Assembly: GCF_907165205.1 (NCBI RefSeq)
Contig: NC_058191.1
Span: forward strand, 188,501-252,500
Direction: 5' to 3'
DNA length: 64,000 bases
Source: Coccinella septempunctata
Lineage: Eukaryota > Arthropoda > Insecta > Coleoptera > Coccinellidae
Below the pieces are notes generated by a model that worked only from the letters and a program-made list of their open reading frames with translations, did not search any database and was not told the DNA's origin. This document shows, piece by piece, positions 1 through 10,490 of the stretch. The stretch's first letter is position 1. Every line of letters begins with the position of its first letter. The translations under genes were made by a program, and so were the position numbers.

Positions 1-1360
1 ACAAGCATTAGGTTGTTGCCTTTGACCAACAACAAAAGATCGAAAATGTATATGTATGTACTGCTAATTTAAATCTGAAGCAATGACATAAACATGGTGC
101 TGCAGCTTTCAACTGAGAAAAATATTGACGAAAAAGGGCTCGAACGCAATAGAGTTCCCATTTGTGTAGTTGATATTTTTCTACTACAATGTAGTGAAAA
201 ATGGAATGTTAACACGATCTGGAGCGATCTGTATCAATTTTCCAGATCGAGTTTAAATCCCATTTCTAGACGTGTTGTAGTACAAAAATGTCTACTACAT
301 AACTCGAGAAAAATGTACATTTTTTTGCACTACAACACGTCCAGAAATTGGATTTAAACTCGATCTGAAGCGACGACCAACAAGATTGAAAACATGCGTA
401 CTGCTAATTTAATTCCATTCATTCTCATTCATTCGAGCGACGTTGTGGTCTCAACATAAATCCAAAGATTATAGACCTATAATCTTTGCATGAATCGAGT
501 GTTGCTGAGTTCCGACGCTTCATGGGTCCAGTAAACATAGGTTGAGAAAGAGTATCTTACTTTGAGCTTTGAGCAGATATTTAGGTACATCCATTTTCAT
601 AATCAAACTTGAGGTACCTTCCTTTAATAGTGTCATTTTTAGTGGGGTTAGAAAGAAGCTTTAAAACTAAAGGGACTATAATGTTTGATTATGAAATTGG
701 ACATTAGCGTTCTCAATAATCTCGAAGCCGAATTATCTTGTTAGTAAATTTTAGAATGAAAATGTCATTCTAAAAAATGAAGATTCAAGTCTAAACAGCA
801 GGATTAATGAGAGTACAGTCGTAGATAACCTAAGTAGAGTCGATCGAAAAATCTCGAAATTCGAGGTGTGTGCCAGACAAGAAAAATGAATATCTTGTTG
901 AGGTGCTATGCAAAATTGTATCTCACATTGGAGCAGCCATATTGAATCTTCCTCACACACACAAGCATTGTATTGTCGCTTTTGACCAACAACAAGATCG
1001 AAAATATAGATATATGTATGTTGGTACCTACTGCTAATTTAATGATTTAGTACATATTTTTGTACCACAACTAGATGAAACTAGGCTTTTAAACACGATT
1101 TCAAGCGTTATGTAGTTGATATTTGTCTACTACAAAGTTGTTAAAATAGGTTTTCAAGCACGATCTCCATCATCATTATGTAAGTACTTGATATTTTTGT
1201 AATACAATGTAGTGAAAATATGATTTTAAACACGATCTATAATTTATATGTAGGTATTGTATTATACTGATAATTTGAATCTGAAGCAATGACATAAATA
1301 TAGGGGTGCTGCCGCTTTCAACTGACAAATTGACTGACAATATTGAAAAAAGGGAGAATC
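1..1360. repeat. hAT-associated 5' repeat block, copy A
   Basis: Non-coding block repeated at 33478-34440 and, in part, at 25197-25950. In the other copies it lies directly upstream of a minus-strand hAT transposase, so this copy is probably the 5' flank of a hAT element lying left of the window. It is internally repetitive: the segment starting acaagcatt at position 1 recurs near 961. It is rich in short palindromes, such as the stretches on either side of ctcgatctg around 230-365. No gene is supported; the small ORFs here are chance. Confidence 0.6.
594..703. mobile_element. Hairpin MITE of about 110 bp
   Basis: Ends are inverted (ttcataatcaaact at the left, tttgattatgaaa at the right), with a C/T-rich then A/G-rich middle. 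Related copies lie near 33938-34040 (close match), 25848-25930 and 20326-20412 (degenerate). No coding capacity. Confidence 0.5.
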
Positions 1361-1971
1361 CAAAGATTATAGAGTTAACTCTATATGGTGTACCAAGTTC
1401 GAGGACCTATTAGACGTTCCTGGAGAACTGGACCTATTTGAAATCTGAAAATTTGGATTATGATATTGTTCGACATTATCTACTGAGCTTAAATATTCTT
1501 GAAGCCTAAGCACTTTCACTTATATGGGGAATGAAAGTGAATTTTCTCAAAAAAATTTTTTCTTTTTCTTTCCTGATATGGTAGAGTATATTCAATTTTG
1601 AATATATTTGTGTTCAAATCGTTGCATTCGTCCAAATGGTTTTCATAATATTGAGAAAAATCTGAAAAAAGTATTAGTAAAGTATTATGTTCGATATTCC
1701 TATTCTAAATATCTTCTGCACAAACCATTTTCACATTTTTGAAATCGAAGAATGTGCGTTCTGTTCTGCGAAGAAAAAGAATGATAGTGTTCAAACATGT
1801 TAATGCTCCTAAAATGAATAATTCCTGAGTTATTCAGGATTTTCTGAATTTATATCATAATATAATTATTTCATATCAATAATCCACGGTCATAGAAGAT
1901 AAATTTTCTCAATAATTCACAAGTGACAGATCCAATAATCAGTTCTTACAATTACTTTTCGATTCCACAAA
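1361..1971. other. No gene seen
   Basis: AT-rich sequence without a recognisable ORF. It begins with a solo copy of the recurrent end motif ccaaagattatagag (about 1362), which recurs at about 459, 5350, 21368, 25392, 30488 (reverse) and 36441. Confidence 0.5.
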
Positions 1972-2290
1972 ATGAATCGTAGATATTGTAATAATGAAAC
2001 TCTTGAATTATTTCATATACATGGTGAATGCAGTATAAGTAGAACCTGTCGAACTTTTAACGAGAAGTATCCCCATTTACCTCCCATAACTAAGAAGATA
2101 TGTTTCAAAATTTTTGAGTTTTGGAAGCGTTAGAGCACCTAAAGTATACAGGAGAAGGGTTATTGATCGTATAGAAAATGGAATAAATATATTAACGTAT
2201 TTCGCAGCAAATGAGAATTCGTCTATTCGATGTGCAGTGTGCAGCACATGGAATCAATTCGAGCCGAAGTTCAGTAAATCGAATTCTGAA
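1972..2290 (+). pseudogene. N-terminal remnant of a DUF4817-type (Tc1/mariner-like) transposase
   Basis: An ORF starting at 1972 (MNRRYCNNETLELFHIHGEC) reads like the helix-turn-helix start of insect DUF4817 transposases, with the family pattern of a GECS-like turn, R-x-F, then YP. It shifts frame near 2114 and continues as FGSVRAPKVYRRR and a segment ending NENSSIR, the usual linker to the catalytic part. No DDE domain follows. Broken and not functional; assignment is by family pattern only. Confidence 0.5.
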
Positions 2291-2620
2291 AAACTGTTTT
2301 TATTTATTTTCTCCCATGATTCAATTTCAATATATCTGCCATTTTACCACTTATCATCAGAAATTGACAAGAACAATACCACCATTTTATTTATTATAAT
2401 AGGTAATTCAGCACATCGCTTTTATAGGAATATAATTTTTTGTATAAAAGAAGCCTCTAATCGATGACCAATAAAGTTTTCTTATTATTATTGTTTCAAT
2501 GCATGAATACAGCTAACAATCATCTAGTTCACTGGTACTTCAATCAACGATATATCTCAACCACCGGATGAACTTGATTATGATCCCGATAGAGAATTAT
2601 CATTATCACGTCAGTAGATC
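2291..2620. repeat. Repeat shared with 34818-35060
   Basis: Matches 34818-35060 in the same orientation through landmarks such as cagcacatcgctt, aagcctct and aagttttctta. It is probably part of the same duplicated unit as the block at 1-1360, since both also flank each other near 33.5-35 kb. Confidence 0.55.
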
Positions 2621-3515
2621 GTGAGAATGAAATATGAGCATGCCCATCTTTCAATACCCGTACCTATAGCCTACGGAGTGATTTTCGTTACGTAGAAATT
2701 AATAATTAGTTTGTTTCATTTATTTCGAAAAATTTCCCAGCAGGAAAGAACAATTTCATCATATTTATTCCGATATATATTTTGATCACCGGCCTATGTA
2801 GAAAAACCACCGCAGTGTTTTATCACTCATCGCAGTTTTTCATATGTTCGCGATGTTTTCGGAGATTGCATTGCATAAAAATAGTCCGAGAGCTGGTGGC
2901 ATAAACCAACATGAGTTTTATATTGGCCCATAATTGAATATGATTTTGTATTGAGGGTGTAGGTACATGAGTCAGCTCAGCACCCACTCATAAGATTAGG
3001 TAGTGCGACGGCATGACTTGATGTATGTAAAAATTACACAAACATGGAAACATGCCCTAGAAATGTTTTTTATAATTGAAGATTGGCATTAAACTATAGT
3101 TTATAGCTAAGAGTTGGGTTGTTGGGTATAACTCTATGATAAAATGTTTTTTCGTATTCAACTCACAGTTCCCAACACTTTCTTCATTTCTAAATATACA
3201 ATCGATCGTCTTGATATATTAGATTATTATTATTTTTGTGGAAAGGATTCGAATTTTTTCAACATAACATATTCGAATATTCGAAGCAAGGAGAAGGTAT
3301 ACCAGACGGGGTTTCGTACCATTTTTTCACCAATATCCGACGGAAAGGTAGGTGAAAGTTCTGGAAAATTGCTTCAAAACCCGAAATAAGATAAGTTTGG
3401 ATTCTTCGAAATGAGGAATTTATTATCTTCCCCATTTTCATCGTTCGTCAAAACTAAATATCGAACTGAGTGGATATTATTAGCACTGAATTGATTTGGT
3501 AAATATGTAGCAATA
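2621..3515. other. No gene seen
   Basis: AT-rich intergenic sequence. Only short chance ORFs are present; no known family, RNA gene or clear repeat is visible. Confidence 0.5.
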
Positions 3516-5122
3516 CAGGGTGTCTCAGAATAACTATTCCTAATTTTCAGAAATGATAAAGGGTACTTGAAAAAACATTTTTTATTTATAAACTAGTGTC
3601 CGAAAATATCTCGGTGTCAAGATAACTAGAAATGAGTATTTAAAAATGAATCTCTATTCAACATGAAAGAGTGGCTAGTCACTAAATTGAAGCAGGAACA
3701 TTAGTATCAAAAATAATACAACTTTAAATGTTGTAACGATGTGCAACTGACCACCGAATTCTTCGAAACAGCTGCGGACGTTCACGAATATCATCAAACG
3801 CTAAAATAATTCGAGCCACTAACTCTTCTTGTGTATTAACAGGTGTCTCATAAACCAATGATTAAATGAGGACCCTGGTATCAAAGTCGGCAATCTCCAC
3901 TTTTTGTCGAAATTGAGTTAAATACATAATATTTCTCAATTTTTCGCGCTACATCTGAACATATGGTTCGCGTGTGTCAAGAAAGGCTATATCCCATTAA
4001 AAAACCACTTTGAAACTTCGTCTGAGAATCAAACCTGGCAATCTCCAAGACCCGCTTAGAATCAAAGCCCGCAATGTCCGTTCTGGCCAATCAGCACATG
4101 TGTGTCGTGACGTTCGTAATTCATCTGAATTTCGAGCGTCAATTCCGTTCGTTTTTGCAAACCTTCAAAAGTGTACTTAGAAAAGGAAAAACCCTTCACA
4201 TGATTGAACCAGTCATCATAAAAAGTGGTCTGAAACAAGTCAAGATGTTGACAAACTTCTTGCAACACACTTTGGGGCTACCTGGAGATCAATTGACGAA
4301 CTAGATTTTTATGCAAACATCATTTCTAATGGAACTCTCGAGTCAGGGCAAGCAGGCCAGAAAACGCATTGCCAGACATGGAAGAATCAGCAGCAGGAGG
4401 AGAAACCTGTGAATTTATCGAAGAAATACCCTCTGTATATGTATAATAAATATGTTATGTTAATAAAAATATTTTTGATTACATGTTTTCTTGGAATTAT
4501 TTCAATATTGTTATTATTCTATTCGTGAATCTTTTTCAAAACACTTGATATTCAGATCCCAACTGATTTCAGTAGAAACTTTGGTATCAAATCCGGCAAA
4601 ATCCAATAGTCAGTATCAAACACGGCATTCTCCATTCATTTTTTCTCATTTTTTCGAAAACGAAAAAGAAATTAGGCATGATAACTTCATTATTCAATGG
4701 AGTTTAGTATTTTATTCCGTTAGAAATTACGCAGGCAGTTAAATATGAAACAATATGGACGTAGTCGTTTTTTGCGCTTTACTCAAATAGGAACACGGTG
4801 GAGATTGCCGCCTTTGATATTAGGGTCCTCAAATATGACCCAAATACAAAAATCAAGCGGCGTCATATTTGGTGAACGTGCAGGCCAAGAAATCGGGCCC
4901 CCTCTACCAATTCATGCATTCGGAAACTGTGCATTAATTAATTAATTTAGTAAGCAACTAACTAAAATCTTTCCTGTTGTAAAAAATGTGATTGTTTTCG
5001 AAGACCTCTAATTTTCCTTGACACCGAGACATTTTCGGACACTAGTGTATTGATAAAAAATGTTTATTTGAGTGCCCTTCATCATTTCTGAAAATTAGGA
5101 ACAGTTATTCTGAGACACCCTG
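3516..5122 (-). mobile_element. Tc1/mariner-superfamily remnant with long TIRs
   Basis: Inverted ends of roughly 110 bp begin CAGGGTGTCTCAGAATAA and end with its complement (…CACCCTG). A TA precedes the left end. Minus-strand fragments of a transposase C-terminus survive: a segment with RSPNMTPLDF (the usual stretch around the third acidic residue) near 4845-4915, and EELVARIILAFDDI near 3785-3850. These two pieces are separated by a second element (3869-4829). Most of the catalytic domain is missing, so the element is dead. Confidence 0.65.
3869..4829. mobile_element. Nested non-autonomous DNA element
   Basis: Its ends are inverted repeats of about 30 bp: aggaccctggtatcaaag at the left and the complement of an almost identical sequence at the right. 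It interrupts the transposase remnant of the 3516-5122 element, so it is the younger insertion. The interior has no recognisable coding sequence; internal stretches repeat the words atcaaa and cggca. Confidence 0.55.
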
Positions 5123-5349
5123 TGTTAGTTGTGTTGACAACTAAGTGATTTCTATTCAGAACACCGAAAATTGATTATTTTGCGCACAGAACATCATGCT
5201 CTAAGGGTGGGTGTCCGGGTAAATATTTTTAAACTCTGGAAAATGATTCGCTAATTAATATCGATAAGACATTCCACACTTCTGTTTTTCAGAAAACGTC
5301 AGCCGATGATATAAACATATTTATATTTTCATATTTCGATATTTCATAA

Positions 5350-5990
5350 CCAAAGATTATAGAGTAGAAAGATAGGAAACGACCTCATATCTCTAATACT
5401 AAAAACCAACTACATTTTCGCTGAAAACGTACTGTCAATACAGTGACTCTAACGAGACAGTGGCGACAATTGTGGTCTCATTTTTCATCACTTTAGCAAG
5501 AATATGGCGGATTTGGTCAGGTGACGTGACGTGAGCCAATCCGCATTCCGAATTAGAGATCATAGCATTGAAATATGTGCTTCTAAGCCGCCATATTTTT
5601 GCTAAATTTCCAATTGTCGCCACTGTGTTTGATAGAGTTACTGTAAGTGTCAATACAGAAAAACTATTTGATAAGTTTTCTGTTTAGTAATTGAAAGGCG
5701 CCAAATTCGAATTGTATTCCTTATTGGATTTCAATATCGACTTTGTTGAGACCAGAAAACGAACATCCTGAGCGACAAAACAAAAGTATGGTTTTGTTTT
5801 GTGACTTTGATGTTAGTTTTCATCCGAACATTGTTTGGAATCAATTGATATCAATGAAATACTCTGTCGGATGCGGTATATTTTTATTTACAATTTATAA
5901 ACATTTACAAAAATTTGAAATTATGGACAACGAATAGAGCTTTGACTAGGACAACGCTTGCGATCTGCTATACTATAGGTCAAAGGTGTT
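5350..5990 (+). repeat. Dispersed repeat family F3, copy A
   Basis: Starts ccaaagattatagagtagaa and ends near tctgctata. The same sequence occurs at 21368-22100 (direct), 30008-30490 (inverted) and, without its left part, at 22101-22345. This copy is interrupted by a MITE at 5441-5643. No transposase is visible; small ORFs recur in all copies but none resembles a known protein. Confidence 0.6.
5441..5643. mobile_element. TA-flanked MITE, copy 1
   Basis: 203 bp with inverted ends (CAGTGACTCTAACGAGACAG at the left; right end complementary) and TA on both sides. This suggests a Tc1/mariner-type non-autonomous element. A second copy is at 30650-30843. Inserted in the F3 repeat. Confidence 0.7.
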
Positions 5991-6464
5991 ATTTCTGCGC
6001 AATACATTTTTCAGATTTATAAACTTTGTGGAAGGAAGTGTTTTTTTGTACTGAATTCTATCTGACGTGGTATAAAAAAAGACACTAGACCTTAGACCTT
6101 TTCTTCATATGACGTTGAAAAGTTGCCCATTTTGTGAGGATTCCGAAAAGGTAAAATACAGGTGCTAACCTTCTTCACGAAAAAAGATATTTGAATGTTT
6201 ATCGAAAATGGAGCATTTCTGTGAAAAACTGATTTTTTCACCTTTTCCATAAATACTTTCATTTTGCACTTCCTGCTGAAAATAATCAATCAAAAAATCA
6301 ATAAAATGTTATTAAGATGCCAATTCACTGACTGTTTTTATTTAAATTAGCATTTTGGGCCATGAGGTTATTTTTCACACTATACTTATTTTTCAATATA
6401 CTATCGCTCCCAGAAAGCTCGGTACACATTTTTGACTCAGCCTGTGTATGTGTTAATATTTATT
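5991..6464. other. No gene seen
   Basis: Low-complexity AT-rich sequence with no recognisable gene or repeat boundary. Confidence 0.45.
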
Positions 6465-7740
6465 GTAGATGACATTTTAATTGTTAGATCTTGGCTTACA
6501 GGAAATTGAGAAGTTGAAACTTAATTTACATATCTCATTTGAAATCAAAGATTTAGGATTGTTAAAATATTTTTTAAGATGTAGGTAGGTACATCTGTTT
6601 AACGAAATTATGACGATGGTGAAATTGTATTGAACCAAAAACAATATTTGATCAATGTTCGGCCGAAATTTGGTATGATTGATTGTAAGCCTATCATATC
6701 GCCAACAGCTTGCAATTTTGACTATGACAGTTTAAAACTGGAAAAATCAGAGAGTCCTGATATGTATGTATAGAAAGCAAATGTAGACAAAAGTATTGGA
6801 GCTAAAAGCCACACTAAGTTTCTAGGTATCCATATTGATAGACACTCGAAATGGAATACGCAAATAGATGGCGTTTGCAAAAAACTCAATAATTCCTATT
6901 TTGCATTATGTATATAGGGTGAGGAGCGCCGTTCCATTAATATTTATGATTAACATCTACTGTTGCTTGGTGTATGGCAGTATAGCCAACTGAATTAATA
7001 TCCTGCTATGGGGTAACTCTTCCGAAACAAACAGAGGTTTATTATTCAGAAACGAATACTCCGTTTGATTTTCAACATTTCAACTGTCACCCGCGTTCCT
7101 CTTGCAAGGCCCATCTTCAAAGAAAATGGTATTTTTACTCTTTGTTCATTTTCAGGGGTCTTATGTATGTGAAAGAAAATGAGGACAGTATTGTGAAACT
7201 CTCTAGTTTCCATTCTTTCCATTCTCATAATACGAGAAATAAGGGCCAATTATATTTCCCTATGCATAAAACTGCGAAATGTATTCGAAATGTCTCCATT
7301 TTATCAAGGTGTCAAACTTTTCAATCACCTTCCTCGTTACATACAATGTCTTCAAAAAAATGAATTCAAAATGGTAGTTAAGGATTTGTTACTGAAACAG
7401 TGTTTTTATAGTGTCTATGATTATTATTGTTGTATCTTTAAAAAATGTTGACTCAATAAATGAGCATGTGTGTTTAAATATAGAAAAATGTATAAATTTT
7501 TGACTATCTATCTATTACGTGTGTCATGTTGGGGACAAGGCCAGACTTACGCTCAAGCATTAGTTTATTATCTATACAGATATCAAATTTGTGCCAATGA
7601 AAGATTAAAGAGAATATAAAGATACATTAAAGAAACAATTGATCTTAAATTAATTTATAGTAGGAAAAATAAATATGTTATGGTTATGCTGACGATGAAA
7701 AATATGAAGAAGCGTTTATAAATTGTACTTGGAAAAAAAA
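6465..7740 (+). pseudogene. Copia (Ty1) pol remnant split by a LINE
   Basis: Left part (6465-6765) encodes, in several frames, VDDI (the RT catalytic box), an IKDLG-like segment and GEIVLNQKQYLI. These are characteristic of Copia reverse transcriptase just after the YVDD box. The right part (about 7546-7740) encodes RYIKETIDLKLIYSRKNK, the connection to RNase H. The intervening 6785-7545 is a LINE 3' end, so the Copia copy was older. Many stops and frameshifts. Confidence 0.6.
6785..7545 (+). mobile_element. 5'-truncated LINE (Jockey-like) 3' end
   Basis: Closely parallels the 3' part of the minus-strand LINE at 38591-40150. Decayed reading frames include TKFLGIHID and VCKKLNNSYFAL (the end of LINE RT). 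The tail is a short CTAT tandem repeat (7503-7515) rather than poly(A), as in the other copy. It sits inside the Copia remnant, a typical 5'-truncated retrotransposition product. Confidence 0.65.
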
Positions 7741-7773
7741 TTGAACTTGAATGATCATTTAGAAAAAAGTCTC

Positions 7774-9894
7774 CTAATTTTCTTCGAACTGTCCTTCCGG
7801 GGAATTCACATTCAGGAACATTATTTGTTCCACTTTACTACTCGTAAGTCTCGTGCGCCTTGCATTCATTATGAGCTCGAGCTCACTGTTCGAGAACATA
7901 CGGTCACATGGAACGGATGTTGCCACAATATTGCACTTTGTCTCATAAATTATCTTCAAATTCGGGTACACATACTGGCGTTCCTTCCACCATTTTTGGG
8001 GACACGTTGGGTTGCCTGAAGCATCTTTCCTTGGCAGCATCTTATCAGATAAGAAATTCTTCACCTCATCTTGTGCCATCGACATTGGCGTCCCTTGGCA
8101 AATACTTGTTGATACCATCCTGTCATATTTCTTCAAGGGACTTCGAGTATCTTCGTCAATATTGAAATTTGCAGAGACGCCGGAAGTAGCCATCTGTTTC
8201 TCAATAATTTCAGCAACCATTTTTCTTATCCTTTCCTTGGTTTCCAGTGCTTCATTCGGATCTGAAAATAAATCTTTCTGATTCTTGAAACGAGGGTCCA
8301 AGAAGGTGTTTAACGCAAACATATAATCTTTTTTTTCGATATGTTTAAATCGTTCTCTCAATCCCGACCCGAGAAGCTGTGCCGTTTTTCGCGATCTGCT
8401 AGATATGTTCTTATCCGCCGAAAACGTTCGACATACATCTTTTAACCAAGTGGTCACTGGAATTATAGTGCTTCCTGTTGCGTACTTTTCTTCACTCATT
8501 GACCTCGTCAACTCTTCAAACCGACTTAAAATTTGGCATAATTCATTGCATAATTGCCAGTCTTCTTTTTTCATTACGAGTTCATTTGGATTCGCGACAG
8601 ATCTTGATAACATGGACCCAACGGCGTCTTTCAACTCGATAAATCTCTTCAACATGAAAAATGTTGAGTTCCACCTTGTATCGACCGCTTGGATCAGATG
8701 CTTTGGATCTTGTCCATGTTGAATTTGATATTTTCGTAACCTTTCGGAAGATGAGGTGCTGTTATTCACGTGATCCACAATTTTTCTCACTTTGTCAATT
8801 TGCGGCTCAACATGTTGAAGAGCGTTCTTAACAATTGAATTGAGGCTGTCGGCATAACAGCAAAAATGATCCCACCTGAACTCATCTTTGACCGCTCTCA
8901 CGATATTCGAAGCATTGTCAGTTATTATAAAATTCACCTTACTTCTGAGATGGTATTTATCGACCAATTTTCCAATTGCTTCGGCGATATTCGTAGAAGA
9001 AGTATCAGGTAATTGGCAACATCCCAATAGAAGAGTTTTCTGATCTAACTCTTCATTTAAATAATGCCCTATAAGGGCTAGGTAACTCTCAGTTTTCAAC
9101 GAGGTCCACATTTCAGCAGTCAGGCATATGCTCTTGACCTCAGTAGTCAACTGACGATAGACCTTTTCATGCAACTTCGAATATTGTTCCGTCATTATCG
9201 AATTGGATAATGTCTCCTGAGTGGGCAGTTCATATCCAGGAATCCACCGGCATAATTTTTTGAAGCCCCTTTCCTCTACTATGGAAAATGGATGGAAGCC
9301 ACCCATGCAGAACTCGAGCAAATCAAGGTTAATTTTGTTCTCTCGTTCATTTGAAATTTTTTCGTTCGAATTGGAATCCATTAATTTTTGGCGTTTGTTC
9401 GATCTTGCGTCTTCATCATCACCAGCACATGCATTAGGTCCTCTTTTCTTTAGAGTGGTACTAGTAATACCAGTACTAGTACTTGGGATGCTATGATCAT
9501 CGATAGGGCGCCGTGCAGAGGACAAGTTATTATTATTCTCTCCTTCATTCGAAATGTTTTTGTCCGAATGCAAATCAATTAATTCTTGGCGTTTGTTGGC
9601 TCTTTGGCCTTCATCATCAACTGCACATTCATAAGGTAGTCGATTCTGCATAGTGTTACTGGTAATACCAGTACTAGTACTCGGGATACTAGGGTCGCAC
9701 TGCGGTGAGCCGCGAGTCTCTGTTCGTGGCCACAATGCGTTATATACAGCTTCATGTTCTTTTTGTAAGTGGCTTTTTAAACTTGTCAGATTGTTCTTGT
9801 AGAACTTGACAGGAATATTGCATACTTTGCATGTAGCTTTCCTCGTATTTTCGTCTACCTTATAAAAATTCCACACTGGACTACGTTTGGGCAT
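7774..9894 (-). CDS. hAT transposase with BED zinc finger (copy 1, open 706 aa)
   Basis: Putative cut-and-paste transposase of the hAT superfamily, BED-finger type; nuclear DNA-binding protein. Seen: a BED finger at residues 8-47 (Cys22, Cys25, His42, His47); a Ser/Thr-rich linker with a duplicated SIPSTSTGI block; an RNase-H-like catalytic core with ITDNASN (second acidic site) and DTRWNSTF; and a C-terminal hAT dimerisation segment (YPNLKIIYETK, ATSVPCDRMFS). In hAT proteins the first catalytic Asp lies in a T-D-x-W motif; here it reads TAEMW, a D to E change. The start MPKRS aligns with Met7 of the related ORFs at 14974 and 35334. The frame is open over the full expected length, so this copy is young. 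Whether it is active is uncertain. Confidence 0.8.
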   Translation of the reverse strand: MPKRSPVWNFYKVDENTRKATCKVCNIPVKFYKNNLTSLKSHLQKEHEAVYNALWPRTETRGSPQCDPSIPSTSTGITSNTMQNRLPYECAVDDEGQRANKRQELIDLHSDKNISNEGENNNNLSSARRPIDDHSIPSTSTGITSTTLKKRGPNACAGDDEDARSNKRQKLMDSNSNEKISNERENKINLDLLEFCMGGFHPFSIVEERGFKKLCRWIPGYELPTQETLSNSIMTEQYSKLHEKVYRQLTTEVKSICLTAEMWTSLKTESYLALIGHYLNEELDQKTLLLGCCQLPDTSSTNIAEAIGKLVDKYHLRSKVNFIITDNASNIVRAVKDEFRWDHFCCYADSLNSIVKNALQHVEPQIDKVRKIVDHVNNSTSSSERLRKYQIQHGQDPKHLIQAVDTRWNSTFFMLKRFIELKDAVGSMLSRSVANPNELVMKKEDWQLCNELCQILSRFEELTRSMSEEKYATGSTIIPVTTWLKDVCRTFSADKNISSRSRKTAQLLGSGLRERFKHIEKKDYMFALNTFLDPRFKNQKDLFSDPNEALETKERIRKMVAEIIEKQMATSGVSANFNIDEDTRSPLKKYDRMVSTSICQGTPMSMAQDEVKNFLSDKMLPRKDASGNPTCPQKWWKERQYVYPNLKIIYETKCNIVATSVPCDRMFSNSELELIMNARRTRLTSSKVEQIMFLNVNSPEGQFEEN

Positions 9895-10130
9895 ATTTGT
9901 TGCTTAACTCACAAATGTAACACTTGTTATAGAAACCTATATATCACAAAATTGCCACTATAGTTCACTTTAATCGAGCGTATTGTACGCCTTGACTTTC
10001 ACGAAGTCATTTTCTGCTTAAACATTTCTGACGAAAGTTGTTATGTACTTTCAAACTATCGCAATCAAAATATTGAAAGAATACGCGATCGAGAGCGGCG
10101 ACACTCGCTTTCGACCAACAACATTTGAAA
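9895..10130 (-). promoter_or_regulatory. Shared hAT-family 5' region (copy 1)
   Basis: The block tcactttaatcgagcg at 9965-9980, with flanking sequence, also lies upstream of the ORFs at 14974-15978, 31438-33159 and (inverted) 35334-36353. The TATA box seen in the two best copies is not preserved here. Its end runs into gcgacactcgctttcgacca, a landmark also found at 25222. Confidence 0.45.
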
Positions 10131-10490
10131 TATGTACTGCGACATCGTGGTGTCAACATGAATCGATGACATGACTCATCCAGTTCCGCCGCGTCATATC
10201 TCCAGGTAATAATATAAGTTGCAATTTGCAATCTGCATTCATAATCAATTCGAGGGCCGAAGTGCACGAAAGTTGAGCAGATGGCGTTCGCTAAGCTTGC
10301 CCGCTGGCCATTCAAGGAGGGGCCATCGAGCCAGAATCAGCTCGATCAGTCATCAGTCCGATGCCCTATTCTACCAAAGCCGCAGTGTTAAGAGGGCTGT
10401 GATTCCACCGTGTATGGGGAAATTCTGGTCGAGATCATGTTGGATATTTTGATCGAGATTAAGCTAATATCCATCTGGTTGGCTTAGACT
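10131..10490. other. No gene seen
   Basis: Sequence between the hAT 5' region and the foldback at 10491. Weak similarity to the 5' repeat block (ggtgtcaacatgaatcgat) in its first part; nothing recognised after that. Confidence 0.4.

Noticed and set aside
2114..2467. 117-codon ORF as an independent gene
   Set aside because: Its first part is the shifted continuation of the DUF4817 remnant; the rest runs into a non-coding repeat shared with 34.8 kb.
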